DNA of 64,000 nucleotides from Leguminivora glycinivorella (GCF_023078275.1 NC_062971.1:6572001-6636000); one strand, 5' to 3'. Positions 20,640-31,974 are shown, numbered from the stretch's first letter. The notes: generated by a model from the letters alone, not told the origin. A program made the numbers and translations.

Positions 20640-22690
20640 GGTCATCTCAGCACTCTGGGCTGAGTAAATATGGCATACTTAGCCATTACAGTACTCTGGA
20701 CTGTATACTTGTGGTAGGCATGGTTGATATCAGACACTCTGCGTCTGTACCACACAAGAACTACCATACGTATGGTTCACACGGTTGATATCAAGCGTCC
20801 TTCGCCTGTACCACTCATGCACTACCATACGCTGCTCACTCATGGCTCACATAGTTGATATCAGGCGTACTTAGCCCGTACCACATATGTACTACCATAT
20901 ACTGTATACACAAGGTACACATGGTTGATATCAGGCATTCTTAACCTGTACCACACATGTAGTACCACACATTACTTAGGCACACATGGCTCACATAGTT
21001 GATATCAGGCGTACTTAGCCCGTACCACATATGTACTACCATATACTGTATACACAAGGCACACATGGTTGATATCAGGCACTCTTAACCTGTACCACAC
21101 ATGTAGTACCACAAAATATAATAGTTAATAAATGGCACACGTGGCTAGTATCAGGCATACTTGGCCTGTACCACACACGTGACACCACAAAATATAATAG
21201 TTAAACCAAGAATGGCACACGTGGCTAGTATCAGGCACACTTGGCCTGTACCACACACGTGGCACCATAAAATATCATTGAAAAACAAAGCATGGCACAC
21301 GCGGCTAGTATCAGGCATACTTTTCCTGTACCACACACGTGGCACCATAAAATATCATTGAAAAACAAAGCATGGCACACGCGGCTAGTATCAGGCATAC
21401 TTGGCCTGTACCACACACGTGGCACAATAAAATATAATTGAAAAACAAAGCATGGCACACGCGGCTAGTATCAGGCATATCTGTCCTGTACCACACACGT
21501 GGCACCATAAAATATCATTGAAAAACAAAGCATGGCACACGCAGCTAGTATCAGGCACACTTGGCCTTTACCACACACGTGGCACCATAAAATATCTTTG
21601 AAAAACAAAGCATGGCACACGTGGCTAGTATCAGGCATACTTGGCCTGTACCACACACGTGGCACCATAAAATATCATTGAAAAACAAAGCATGGCACAC
21701 GCGGCTAGTATCAGGCATACTTGGCCTGTACCACACACGTGGCACCATAAAATATAATTGAAAAACAAAGCATGGCACACGTGGCTAGTATCAGGCATAC
21801 TTGGCCTGTACCACACACGTGGCACCATAAAATATCATTGAAAAACAAAGCATTGGACACGCGGCTAGTATCAGGCATACTTGGCATGTACCACACACGT
21901 AATTAAAATCAGAAGTAAACAAATTATACAACACACGGCTGGTATCAGGCATACTTGGCCTGTACCGCACGTGAAAATGTAAACTTACTAGTAAACACAT
22001 CATGCAACACACGGCTGGCATCAGGCATACTTAGCCTGTACCACACGTGTGATTAAAATCACAAGTAAGCAAATTACACAACACACGGCTGGTATCAGGC
22101 ATACTTGGCCTGTACCACACGTGAAAATGTAAACTCACTAGTAAACACATCATGCAACACACGGCTGGCATCAGGCATACTAAGCCTGTACCACACGTGA
22201 TTAAAATCAGAAGTAAACAAATTACACAACACACGGCTGGTATCAGGCATACTTGGCCAGTACCACACGTGATTAAAATCAGAAGTAAACAAATTATACA
22301 ACACACGGCTGGTATCAGGCAAACTTGGCCAGTACCACACGTGAAGATGTAAACTCATTAGTAAACAAATCATGCAACACACGGCTGGCATCAGGCATAC
22401 TTAGCCTGTACCACACGTGTGATTTCAATTCAGAAGTTAACAAATTATACAACACTCGGCTCGACTCGGCATACGTGAAAACGTACACTCACTAGTAAAC
22501 ACATCATGCAACACACGCCTGGTATCAGGTATACTTAGCCTGTACCACACGTGGGGCTGGAAAATCACAAGTAAACAAAACATAACACACGGTTGGTATT
22601 AAGTATATTTAGCCTGTACCACGCGTGAGACCATAAAAACGCACATGTAACTAAACAAAAAATGATGCGTGCGACTGATATTAACTTAAT
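20640..22690. repeat. Complex tandem array with 80-bp and ~60-bp units sharing one core
   Basis: Three blocks share a core that reads TATCAGGCATACTTGGCCTG then TACCACACGTG. Left block (20640-21130): diverged units marked by GTTGATATCA. Middle block: ten 80-bp units, GTGGCTAGTA or variants at 21141, 21221 and every 80 bases to 21861. Right block (21900-22640): units of about 60-70 bp that largely alternate between an AAATCAGAAGTAAAC type and a GTAAACTCACTAG type. Each core has a CAGGC-N7-GCCTG dyad and usually a CACGTG E-box. Open frames of 60-98 codons on both strands are produced by the repetition and shift register because 80 is not a multiple of 3. A decayed unit occurs at about 22820-22860. 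Confidence 0.9.
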
Positions 22691-22708
22691 TTAATGGGCG
22701 TAAGGAAA

Positions 22709-22808
22709 TTAACCCTTTCGCCGCCGTACTTGCCGACGTACTGTCAGTGTCACTGACGGCCTGCGGCAGCGGTTCGGCTGTCGACGCAGTGTCAGCGAAT
22801 GGGTTAAT
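22709..22808. mobile_element. Short GC-rich inverted-repeat element
   Basis: TTAACCCTTTCGCCG at the left is inverted as CAGCGAATGGGTTAA at the right. Inner words GACGTACTGTCAGTG and GTCGACGCAGTGTCAGCG are related to the split copy at 28825-29165. Confidence 0.55.
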
Positions 22809-23076
22809 ACATAATTCACGTGGCCGATATCTGGTATGCTTAGTCTGTACAGCTCACGTATCAGTAATTTATCATTTGAAAGATTGAGAAGGAAAGAAAA
22901 GAAACATGTTCCTCCTGAACCCAATCCAAAAAATTTTATCAAAATCATATTAACTATTATACAGTGGATTTGAAATCTTATATTCAAATCACCCGTCAAT
23001 CAAATCAAGATATATTTGTGTCAATTTGCCGGTTTTTTTTTTCTAGGCTCGGCTAGGTCCTTTTTCCCTACTTCTG

Positions 23077-23564
23077 AGTTTTAATAAAAACTCCAGTATT
23101 CACATTCAATACAGTTTATTACATTACGCTACTATGACTATTAATTTACATTTCAATTACAAATAACAACCTTAATATTATTTTAATAAAATGGCTATGA
23201 CATATGGACACCCGTAATCTGTCCGTATGTCTTGTAGTTAACATGTTTACATTAAATATTACTTCTCAAATACAGAAATATCATTCTACAATATTGACAC
23301 TCAATCTAGAACTTGTAACAGAATTTCTAAACTTGAACTGTGGGATTTTAGTATCTACACTAGCCAGCAGCACTTGCCCTCGACCAATGCCCGATAGCAA
23401 CTGCCGCTCGTCCATCCCAACAGCTGGTTTTAACCCCCGTCTTTCCACTACTTCACCAGTGGGAGGCGGGTAGTTATCAAAACAGTGTTATTGTCTTACC
23501 GTACAAAACAAGTTTAATATAAAATTATTCTAAAACTAACTTTTATTTACTAAAATCATCACAT
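23077..23564 (-). mobile_element. 488-bp perfect direct repeat, LTR-like (copy 2)
   Basis: The second copy of 16116-16603, same orientation, offset 6961 bp with no indel. On the minus strand this would be the upstream (5') LTR. The sequence following it (CAGAAGTAGGGAAAAAGGAC) does not contain a primer-binding site that I recognise. A 4-bp ACAT could serve as target duplication (before 16116 and at 23561-23564), but this is ambiguous. Confidence 0.55.
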
Positions 23565-23924
23565 AATATTATTGTTTATTAGCAAGTCGTTTGTAAAGCA
23601 GCATGTCCAAAATTATTTCACAAAACAATAACTTTTCATATTTGTCAAATACCAAAAATGACTTTCACAACGCCATTTCGCACGTACAATTAAAACTTAG
23701 CTTCTATTTCTATCCCCTGCTTAATATTTGGTACCAAACTATGAGTTGTTCGAAACAGTCAAAAACTATTCCAAAGTTCGCAGTAAAGTTGATAGCAGCC
23801 TGCTCATACCAAATTAATGATGAGAAAGCAAATAGTTTGTCATTTTGAGATAAAGGAAAACACGCTCATCATCATTCGTTATATATTATATATTTGATTT
23901 TATTAACGTCGGTATGATGGACTA
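23565..23924. other. No feature seen
   Basis: AT-rich. An 81-codon plus-strand frame (23603-23848) has no recognisable motif. Confidence 0.4.
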
Positions 23925-24058
23925 TGGGCCGGTTGCAGCAAACCGTCTGTCACCGTTAAAGCGTTCGTTAAATTTTATTGTATGGGAAGTTCCATAGACA
24001 TCTGCTGCGTGACGATGACGTGTCTGTCAAAATTAAATGTGGTTGATGCAACTGGCCC
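23925..24058. mobile_element. Small MITE with GGGCCGGTTGCA ends
   Basis: Left TGGGCCGGTTGCAGCAAACC versus right GGTTGATGCAACTGGCCC (inverted, with a few mismatches). About 134 bp, non-coding, flanked by TA dinucleotides. Confidence 0.6.
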
Positions 24059-24398
24059 TAAATCTAATCTTCCTTCACCGCTTTCAGGGTACCGTAGGAG
24101 GTAGAAGGAGAAACCTACCCTTAGGCTTAGGTTTAGTTTATTTAAGCTGTAGTCATATTCAACTTTAAATGCAAATAACGTACCTTTCTTACCTTCATTT
24201 CGATTCGCTTGAGATTGTTTAAATATCCTATGTTTTCTTATAGTTGTTATACAAAATAAAGAGGAAATGTATTAAACAAAAATATAATATAAAATTAACA
24301 GTAAAATTTTTAAAAGCATTGGCCATGGCCGGTTTTTCACTTGCAGTAGCTGTAGAAGTCCCTTTCCTCTTCTTCTTGGTCCCGACTAGCACATAATA

Positions 24399-24670
24399 GG
24401 CATTTTCAGAATTTGGGACCCCTCAATTAGCGTAAGTTGTTAACAAAAATTAACTCACTGTCAGTTTTGTGACGATAATTAAGCATAAAATTTCAATAAA
24501 AATATTGTTTTTGTGTTAATTACATACACTTTGAGCGATAATCTACATTCAGAATGTGAAAAAAAAATTTTTTTGACAGATTTTATGCTTAATTGTCGTC
24601 ACTAAACTGACAGCGAGTTAATTTTTTTAACAACTTATGCTGATTGGGGTGTCCCAAATTCTGAAAATGC
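24399..24670. mobile_element. MITE family C, full-length copy
   Basis: Long inverted arms begin GGCATTTTCAGAATTTGGGAC and end GTCCCAAATTCTGAAAATGC. Inner arms repeat GTTAACAAAAATTAACTC and TGACGATAATTAAGCATAAAAT in inverted form. The family also occurs at 33900-34155, 37922-38039 and 48060-48319. Confidence 0.8.
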
Positions 24671-25012
24671 TCTCTGTTAATACCAAAACTGTATTTATAA
24701 TATATTATTATTTTATTCCATACATACATATAGGTACAAGACACCCTACATTTCTCGCAAACGATTAGTTTCACCCATCCATATGAACAAACGTTGGCAA
24801 ATGAAGCTTTCAGACTGGCAGCTTAAACAGAGGAACAAATTTCGGTTAATTAACTAGCGGCCTACGTTATCTCATTTTCAGCTCCAATGAACATCTTTTT
24901 CGAGGCAACACCAGGCTCTAGTTACACCGCTACATAGTTCTAACTTGATTTTTCTTTTTTTTTAATTCCAAAAATTACATTTTAATATAAAATTATGCCA
25001 ATACGAAATTGC

Positions 25013-25090
25013 ATCATCATCATCATTTCAGCCGTTGATCGCCCACTGCTGAGCATAGGCCTCTCGTCGTGTACACCACTCATCTCGGAA
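25013..25090 (-). pseudogene. RTE-type LINE 3' tip
   Basis: CATCATCATCATCATTTCAG followed by CCACTGCTGAGCATAGGCCTC, read on the minus strand, is the C-terminal end (GLCSAVGD) plus GATGAT tail of an RTE-like LINE. Only the last ~25 codons survive. Confidence 0.6.
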
Positions 25091-25231
25091 TTGCATATGG
25101 TTTGCAATGTCAAAATAATATCCAACTTTTATACTGCCGCTCCTAACTTTACAAGCTCATAGTTCATTAAACCTACAATCTACATAATACGAGTAGATAT
25201 ACACGCTAAACTTCCGTGAGACATATTCAAA

Positions 25232-25760
25232 TAATTAATTGAAATACGGTTGTACTCACGTTATTAAGTATATCGCTATTGCTGCGACATGTTTCGGGCC
25301 AATTCGGAGGCCCCTCTTGAGGCGTATAGGAGTTCACGCGACGGCTAGACTCCGCAAACTGAACGCGCCGCTCGCCGCTCCGCCCGCTGCGCGCGCGCTG
25401 ATAGGACGGGGGAGGGGGGCGCAGAGCAGTCTGCTGCTGTAGTTGTTGTGTAGAGTTCTGGTAGCGCGGCTGTGTCGACCGATGGAGGTAAGCACACTGC
25501 ACTCACTGTGTCCACACGATTGTCAAAACACATTTTCTGCTTCACATTAGGTATTACCGGTTTCCATGCTGGTGGCAACATCCAGCCTCCGTCCCGATTG
25601 AAATTAGGGCGGCGTCCGATTTCAATGGCCTCGAGAACTTTGCGTGGTACAAAACATTTCTCCCGTACCAACAACCTTGCTCTATCGAAGCGTATAAAGC
25701 GTACATGTCGCAGCAATAGCGATATAATAACGTGAGTACAACCGTATTTCAATTAATTAT
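25232..25760 (-). mobile_element. Penelope-like element remnant with inverted ~60-bp ends
   Basis: The 25232-25292 sequence (AATTAATTGAAATACGGTTG...GCGACATGT) is inverted at 25702-25760, with a 3-base difference. On the minus strand, between about 25700 and 25530, the frame reads RKVLEAIEIGRRPNFNRDGG then PAWKPVI, the conserved end of Penelope-like proteins following the GIY-YIG endonuclease. The GC-rich 25300-25500 segment continues the frame with low-complexity residues. The reverse transcriptase part is missing. The inverted arrangement fits the variable terminal repeats of this class. Confidence 0.65.
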
Positions 25761-26437
25761 ACGAGTAGATAGTTAAAATAATTATGTAATTTAATTGTTT
25801 CACTACCGTCATATGATAGAACATCTATTCATAGTTCATTTTTATAATTATAGTTCTTTTAGTGACGAAACGGTCATGCCGGGGCTTTAATGTTTTCAAA
25901 GGTCTGCATAAGATTTGAGACATTGCCCAATTAGTTACTTATTCAATCTCAATTCTGGCTCTGCTAAGATAAGTAATTATTTAAATGTCACCATGATACG
26001 TTCTTTTTTTTCAAAGAGATGACACATTTTTAGCCCTGTCATTATGTATATGTGATAGGTTAACAGGTTATCTTTGTGTTATTAAAACATAACACGTGCT
26101 TTTTCTACAAGTATTTCTATAAAATGCTAAGGTGTTCGGTGTAACAACACCCCCGTAAATTTGTACCACGCGCACGTCCACAAGTTACCAGTTTGAATGA
26201 AACGGCTCTCGTTTCAGTCACACTTTTTCCCTTTGTGAAAAACAAGTCCTTTGTATTACACGTGCGTGTTAGTACTCTGACTTCTGTGAGCATAAAGGCA
26301 AGGAACGTATTTTAGAGTTTCCTTTTTCAAAGTGAGTTGCTTACATATTTTTGTGTATCATTTTAAAACGCGGGTTTTGTTTTTATTTACCAATTTACAC
26401 CAAATAAAATATTCAATACAATAGCGTCATATTATAG
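25761..26437. other. No feature seen
   Basis: AT-rich intronic DNA without a recognisable gene or repeat boundary. Confidence 0.5.
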
Positions 26438-26764
26438 TATACACCGTGTTTTTATTGAATTCCGTTCACTTTAAGGGAAGGTTTTTTAGGTCAAATACAA
26501 TTAATTTCTCTAAGAAACTAGCATCCTTACTCTTACGGTTATCGAATTGTAAAAAAAATAAATTTAATTAACTGAACATGTGTGTGGCATTGCCTTACCA
26601 CTTCCTTATATTATTTGTTTTGACATTTGCCGTCAGACACTTGACACTGACTTAAATGTTAAGATTAAGGTCCTCTCACACTAATTAATTCTAAATTTAA
26701 CTAAAAGCTGGTTCTAACCTAACTGCGTGTCGAATTTAAAGGAAAACAAAAAAACACGATGTAT
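26438..26764. mobile_element. MITE family E, full-length copy
   Basis: Terminal repeats TACACCGTGTTTTTATTG / AAAAAACACGATGTATA. Related partial copies are at 31123-31460 (left part) and 36966-37058 (right part). Confidence 0.7.
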
Positions 26765-27337
26765 AATATAATAGTATTTACCTACTGAAATGAGTTCTAT
26801 GGCACTTAAAAAATTTTGGTCTTACGCATACTAACTATGTTCGCAAAATATTATAAAAAAAATCATAAAGGACCCAAATGACAATCGGTCCACAGAACGG
26901 CCAAAGCCTTTCTGCAGGTTCAGCACATAATTAGTACTAGATTATGTCGCTTCGTCATAGACTACCCGTCATTATGTCAGTAATAAAACTATCGGTGTCT
27001 GGTGGACTGATAGTTAGTCAGTGGGTTGAAAGTCAGTTACAATACCTTTTTACAATATCAGTCCTTGCAAAATTGCAAACAACATTCACGAAACAGATTC
27101 CAGTCTTAAACCAAGTCGTCAAGATGAAGTTGAAATATATGGGCCTTAGGAAACACACAATATCATGTTTATCCATTAAACAAGAGAGGTTTCCTTTTAA
27201 CAAGAAAACACAGTAGCTGATATTGCGATTTCTCTTAACAATAGAATAAAATACGTCTCATAAGCAACAAACGGAATCTCAAACGGCAGCTTATGTTGAA
27301 AGAATATCTAGAGGTAAGTGAAAAAGAAAATAGCAAC
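26765..27337. other. No gene seen
   Basis: A 90-codon plus-strand frame at 26944-27216 has no domain or splice support. Confidence 0.4.
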
Positions 27338-27763
27338 TATCCTACGCCTTATAAAATAAAGTCCCCCGCCGCGTCTATCTATGTGTCTGTGTGTATGTGT
27401 GTTCGCGATAAACACAAAAACGACTAAAAAGATTTTTATGCGCTTTTCACCTATGCATAGAGTGACTCTTGAGGAAGGTACAGGTATTATAAAATTTCTT
27501 GAGATTTTGTTTGAATTAGTTGAAATATGACGATATTTGCTAATTAAGTCGGACAAATTTCCGCTGGCTGAAAGCTTTAATCGAAAACGCTGACCAAACC
27601 GTTTGAGCTATATCAAAACAATTTACTTATGGCGAATTTATGTCTCTCTGATAGGACTACAAAAAAATTCGCTCTTCTAAAAATGGCATATGTCTATCTT
27701 TTACGCATATACTATAACAATTTTATGATATCCGTGCGTAGCCGGGGCGGACCGCTAGTTGAT
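27338..27763 (-). repeat. Widespread lepidopteran repeat (AACTAGCGGTCCGCCCCGGC type)
   Basis: On the minus strand it starts AACTAGCGGTCCGCCCCGGC and TACGCACGG and ends at AAAGTCCCCCGCCGCGTC-type sequence (as read on plus). I know this start sequence as a very abundant dispersed repeat in moths. Class uncertain. Confidence 0.5.
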
Positions 27764-28232
27764 AATAAGTATAAATAGGTATAACAATGACTAAACGTAA
27801 TTGAGTGGATTGCTTTTCATCACTGTTTTCCTGTTGTTTGAAGTAGGTATTACATTACAAATAATAACTAGCCGAATAAAACATTTCTTTTATCGATATT
27901 TTCAGCATTTATTTTACTCTCGCCTTCAAAATACATTGGACCTCATTTATTTCTAGTGCCTTAGCAAAATAGACGTAATATGTTTTTATAGCCGTTCCCG
28001 TCTTCAAAAACATTGAGGCTAAATAATAAAAACGGCTACGAGATAAAAACTGGAGTAGAAAATTAGGCATAGGCGGGACTATGTTTTTTCAGTTGTACTT
28101 TGATCTTTTAAGCTGTTCTATACACTAAGGCTTACGTACATACCGACACCGCTTTAAAACTTTTTGAGTGGAGTTTTAACCTGTACTTAAGGGCCAAATA
28201 GCTTGGACGGAAATTGTTACCTGGAACTACTT
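27764..28232. other. No feature seen
   Basis: AT-rich intronic DNA. Short words such as AGCCGTTCCCG / CGGCTACGAG are weakly inverted, but I do not call an element. Confidence 0.4.
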
Positions 28233-28765
28233 AAAAACCGGCCAAGAGCGTGTCGGGCCACGCTCAGTGTAGGGTTCCGTAGTTTTCCGTATTTTTCTCA
28301 AAAACTACTGAACCTATAAAGTTCAAAACAATTTTCCTAGAAAGTCTTTATAAAGTTCTACATTCGTGATTTTTTTCATATTTTTTAAACATATGGTTCA
28401 AAAGTTAGAGGGGGGGACGCACTTTTTTTTCCTTTAGGAGCGATTATTTCCAAAAATATTAATATTATCAAAAAACCATCTTAGTAAATCCTTATTCATT
28501 TTTGAATACCTATCCAACAATGTATCACTCGTTGGGGTTGGAATGAAAAAAAAAATCAGCCCCCACTTTACATGTAGGGGGGGTACCCTAATAAAACATT
28601 TTTTTCCATTTTTTATTTTTGCACTTTGTTGGCGTGATTGATATACATATTGGTACCAAATTTCAGCTTTCTAGTGCTAACGGTTACTGAGATTATCCGC
28701 GGACGGACGGACGGACGGACAGACATGGCGAAACTATAAGGGTTCTTAGTTGACTACGGAACCCT
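28233..28765 (-). mobile_element. Family G element (copy 3, minus)
   Basis: It opens AAAAACCGGCCAAGAGCGTG and closes TGACTACGGAACCCTAAAAA, the inverse of 3935-4483. The (GGAC)n run is at about 28700-28720. Confidence 0.85.
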
Positions 28766-28824
28766 AAAAATGGTATTTATTTTTGCATTAACATCTTAGG
28801 TTAAAAAAGTGTAGCAGGTTTGTT

Positions 28825-29165
28825 TAACCCTTTCGCTGACAGTGCTCCGCCTGTCGACGTACTATTATTATTATTATGAGCCTATTGTGTCCCACTGCTG
28901 GGCAAAGGCCTCCCCCCTCTTTTTCCATTCCTCTCGGTTTTGTGCGACAACTGACCAGTCTCTCAAAAAGGAGTCTAAGTTATCCCGCCATCGCCGACGA
29001 GGTCTGCCGGATCCTCGATTTGACTCGAGAGTCTCCCACTGCGTGGTATTCTTGGCCCATAAGTCATCCGGCATGCGACAGACGTGGCCAGCACGACGTA
29101 CTGTCACTGAAAATACATGAACGGGTATGTCCTTTCTGCGGCAGTTGTTCGGTTGTCGACGTACG
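28825..29165. mobile_element. GC-rich small element split by a LINE insertion
   Basis: The left part (AACCCTTTCGCTGACAGTGC...GTCGACGTACT) and right part (CGACGTACTGTCACTG...TGCGGCAGTTGTTCGGTTG) resemble the two halves of the element at 22709-22808. They are separated by the RTE-type fragment 28864-29093. Confidence 0.5.
28864..29093 (-). pseudogene. RTE-type LINE insertion (ORF C-terminus) with 9-bp TSD
   Basis: On the minus strand the frame GHVCRMPDDLWAKNTTQWE, then GSGRPRRRWRDNLDSF, AQNREEWKKRGEAFAQQWD, stops, with an (AAT)n tail. This is the standard C-terminal end of an RTE-like ORF. Its flanks are CGACGTACT on both sides (28855-28863 and 29094-29102), a target-site duplication. It is 5'-truncated, so not active. 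Confidence 0.8.
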
Positions 29166-29239
29166 TGTGCCATCGCGTATCTCCACCACAAGTTTATGAT
29201 GTTACGTAAAATGTATGTACAAAGAGAGACCAAAGCCCT

Positions 29240-29412
29240 CCTACGTGTATACTTACAATACGTCTGGTCAACTCTATTGTCACGCCTGCAAAAGAGTCTT
29301 TAAAACCAAGTTCGGCTTGGCCAGCCACATAAGAGCCCATAACAGGCAAATTAATTCATAATCTGCTGAGGTCGCCGTCATCGAAACCGATGAGGAGGAC
29401 TATATATAATAA
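29240..29412 (+). pseudogene. Retroelement ORF tail with a C2H2 zinc finger
   Basis: The plus frame GQLYCHACKRVFKTKFGLAS then HIRAHNRQINS-stop contains a canonical C-x2-C-x12-H-x3-H finger immediately before a TAA. A terminal zinc finger of this form is common at the end of LINE-type reverse transcriptase ORFs (family knowledge). A host zinc-finger exon is the alternative but less likely, since repeat sequence lies on the left side and nothing protein-like precedes it. Confidence 0.5.
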
Positions 29413-30177
29413 AATGTATGTGAAGTTTGTTTCTTTCCTTTAACTGTTTGTAATCGTTGTTCATTTTCTCCTTACTATGAATATCATTTTCGGGTTTAAC
29501 GCAATCTAGACGACTGTATTTTTTTCTTGATGGTTACGAGCTTACGAGGTTCGTTTTTTCTTAGACTTTATTTGTCTATACAGAATTAATTTACAGCGGG
29601 GCAAATCTCGACTGGGGGACAAATGTAACGTTTTTTCCATGTTTTACAATTTACACATTATTAAATAGAGTGTCCACCGGTTATTATATGGTAGGCGTGT
29701 TCAGTGGATACATGTAGAACTCAACATCATAGTGTAATTAATGGAATGATGGATGGAAAAATGGATTAGTTACAATGACCCCACAGTCGAAATTTGCCCC
29801 GTCGTACCTTACAGAGTTATGTGTTTGGTATATCTTAAAAGTGTTTGTCACGGTACCTAAAGAAAATATGAAATGTTAATTTTAACTATGCAAACATTTA
29901 CTGTGCGATAAAATTAACATGCAAAAAGCTACTTTGACCTACATTTATGCTAATAAAGGTTTACTTTTCCCGCAGTTAAGTTAAATTATTGGCAGTTCTT
30001 AAATACTTACAATAAAATTATCGACATACCTATTTATACTAACTTAAGAACGACAATTCATTTCTACTTAAAGAAAAACATGAAACAAAACGGTAACTTT
30101 AAAACGACTTTTCTTTGAAGGCTGTAAAAGTACATTACTCATAATCATATATTAGGTTAAATTTATTATTCTCCACT
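29413..30177. other. No feature seen
   Basis: AT-rich intronic DNA. The phrase GGGGCAAATCTCGACTGGGG near 29597 and AATTTGCCCCGTCG near 29794 are inverted and may mark a small unclassified element. Confidence 0.4.
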
Positions 30178-30321
30178 AATTAGGTTGTCTGGAAGAGATC
30201 GCTCTTTAGCGATAAGACCGCCTCTTGTTTTACCTCTGAAGTTGTTGTGTATACTTAGTATATTGTTTCCTGTATTGAGGTGTGCAATAAAGAGTATTTG
30301 TATTGTATTGTATTGTATTGT
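30178..30321 (+). mobile_element. LINE 3' UTR with (TATTG)n tail
   Basis: TTGTCTGGAAGAGATCGCTC, TTAGCGATAAGACCGCC and TGCAATAAAGAGTATTTG followed by TATTGTATTGTATTG is the characteristic 3' end of an abundant Jockey-type LINE in moths. No coding sequence is left. Confidence 0.65.
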
Positions 30322-30349
30322 GTTACTCGCATAGATATTTTTTGTATTA

Positions 30350-30480
30350 TGAATGTATCCATCTCTTCAACTATCTTTAATTAAAGATCACGACGATTCG
30401 TCACTCCGTTTTGCCGCGAAAGATAGACAAATAAACAGACACACACACACCCTCCCATTTATAATATTATAGGTATTATG
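30350..30480 (+). repeat. Fragment of the GCCCGCGGCTACGCTCGC repeat family
   Basis: CTCTTCAACTATCTTTAATTA, CCGTTTTGCCGCGAAAG and CAGACACACACACACC parallel the copy at 31975-32150. Its left end is missing. Confidence 0.5.
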
Positions 30481-30985
30481 GATTTTTTCATGTGCCGTCC
30501 AATACTTGATACTAACTTTTTTTTTTTATTAAGTTTCTCTCACACGTATCAGTTCATTTATTATATGTATGAAAGCAAACATATAATTATTTAACAACAT
30601 ATTTTTTCAACTTTAACAAAAAGTGTATGAATGGTGGATGTATGAATGGAAAAAAAAAACTCGGTCTAACTGTATTACTTACTATAAAAAAATGTATTGT
30701 TACAACATATTTTTGTGACCTTATTAATACCAGTGAAAATTTCCTCAAAATATTCTTTGTAAAAACGTTTCACCCATTTTTAGTTTACACAATTTTGGCA
30801 GATAAATATCAAAAGCGAGCGCTCGTAAATCGTCTTGTTAAGAACGAAAATGAGTTTTATACATCTGGCGCTATTCAGAATTCATGGTAATTTCTCTTTG
30901 TCAAGTATTATTTTTTATACACGTTTCAGTTTAAGACTAAATCTACCTATGTATTTAATTAATATCTTTGTAACATGAAAAGCAC
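30481..30985. other. No gene seen
   Basis: An 87-codon plus-strand frame (30627-30890) has no recognisable domain. Sequence AT-rich. Confidence 0.4.
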
Positions 30986-31102
30986 GGGTAGCATGGTCAC
31001 GCGATATACGATAAAATATCAGGCCGTCCCTTTCGCACTATTAGTAAGTGTGATAGGGACGGCCAGATGTTTTATCATTTATCGCGCGACCATAATTGCC
31101 CG
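30986..31102. mobile_element. Palindromic MITE (~117 bp)
   Basis: GGGTAGCATGGTCACGCGAT at the left is inverted as ATCGCGCGACCATAATTGCCC at the right. The arms meet near the centre (GGCCGTCCCTTTCGCAC / GTGTGATAGGGACGGCC). Almost the whole element is hairpin. Confidence 0.75.
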
Positions 31103-31122
31103 CCAGGGCTACCAAAATATTA

Positions 31123-31460
31123 TATACGCCGTGTTTTTCTTGAATTCCGTTAACGTTAAGGCAAAGTTCTTTAGATGAAATAGAATTAATTTCTCTAAGA
31201 AACTAGCGTCTTGACTCTTACGGTTATCGTGTTATTAAAGAAATAAAGAACACGTGAACACGTGTGTGACAGCCTTTACCAATTCGTAATGTTATTTGTT
31301 TGGACATGTGCCGTCAATCACTTGACACTAACTTAAATGTTATTCTTAAGGGTCTCTCACAGTAATAAATTCGTGTATTATGTATGAAAATGATGTTTTT
31401 TTTGCGAATTTAACTAAAAGTGATATACAGGATGGTTCCTGATAATTAACCTAGCTGCTC
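31123..31460. mobile_element. MITE family E, partial copy
   Basis: It begins TATACGCCGTGTTTTTCTTG and follows 26438-26764 through TTTCTCTAAGAAACTAGCGTC and GTCAATCACTTGACACTAAC. The right terminal repeat is not found. Confidence 0.6.
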
Positions 31461-31974
31461 TACGTGTGTGTGTGTATTTTTAGTAGTTCAATTTGACTTT
31501 TAACCACTCAAATGTCTTGTTCCGTATCCGTCACAGATGATTTAAATTGTAATTAACAAATGGAAGGTTGTTTAGTCAGTAGAAAATTTTCGAAAACGGT
31601 GTTCTGAGGTTTACTTTGCGTTGCACCAACTGTAGCCACGGAGGTAAAAATAATAAAAGTATACCGCGGGCCGCGGTACAACATAATATACATACAAATT
31701 AAAACAAAATTCATTATTGTAGTGTAAGTTTCCTCAAACGTTTAAACTTTACCTTCTAAGGCAGGTAATTTTATCATATATACGGAGTATAACTTACTAA
31801 AAATTACTCATATTCAAGATGTTTAATACAAATGGCAAAAAAAAACATAATTATGTTACAAATAAATATTGTTACAAATTATTTAGTTCTATCTATTCAG
31901 TAACACCATAATAAAATTGTGGTAGGTAATGTCTCCTTACGACGTTTGACAGTTATTAAATATATCGCAAACTA
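31461..31974. other. No feature seen
   Basis: AT-rich intronic sequence without gene or clear repeat. Confidence 0.4.

Noticed and set aside
21151..22391. Series of overlapping 60-98-codon frames on both strands
   Set aside because: They are produced by the tandem array. The 80-bp unit is not a multiple of three, so the same peptide words recur in shifting frames.
20640..22690. CRISPR-like array
   Set aside because: Repeats are long and diverged, spacers are themselves repeated, and the genome is eukaryotic with no cas genes.
25227..25502. GC-rich host promoter and first exon on the minus strand
   Set aside because: A GTGAGT donor-like word is present, but it lies in the inverted terminal repeat and occurs at both ends. 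The adjacent frame is Penelope-like.
28874..29233. 119-codon minus-strand gene
   Set aside because: Only 28864-29093 is LINE-derived. The upstream part of the frame is the interrupted small element and chance.
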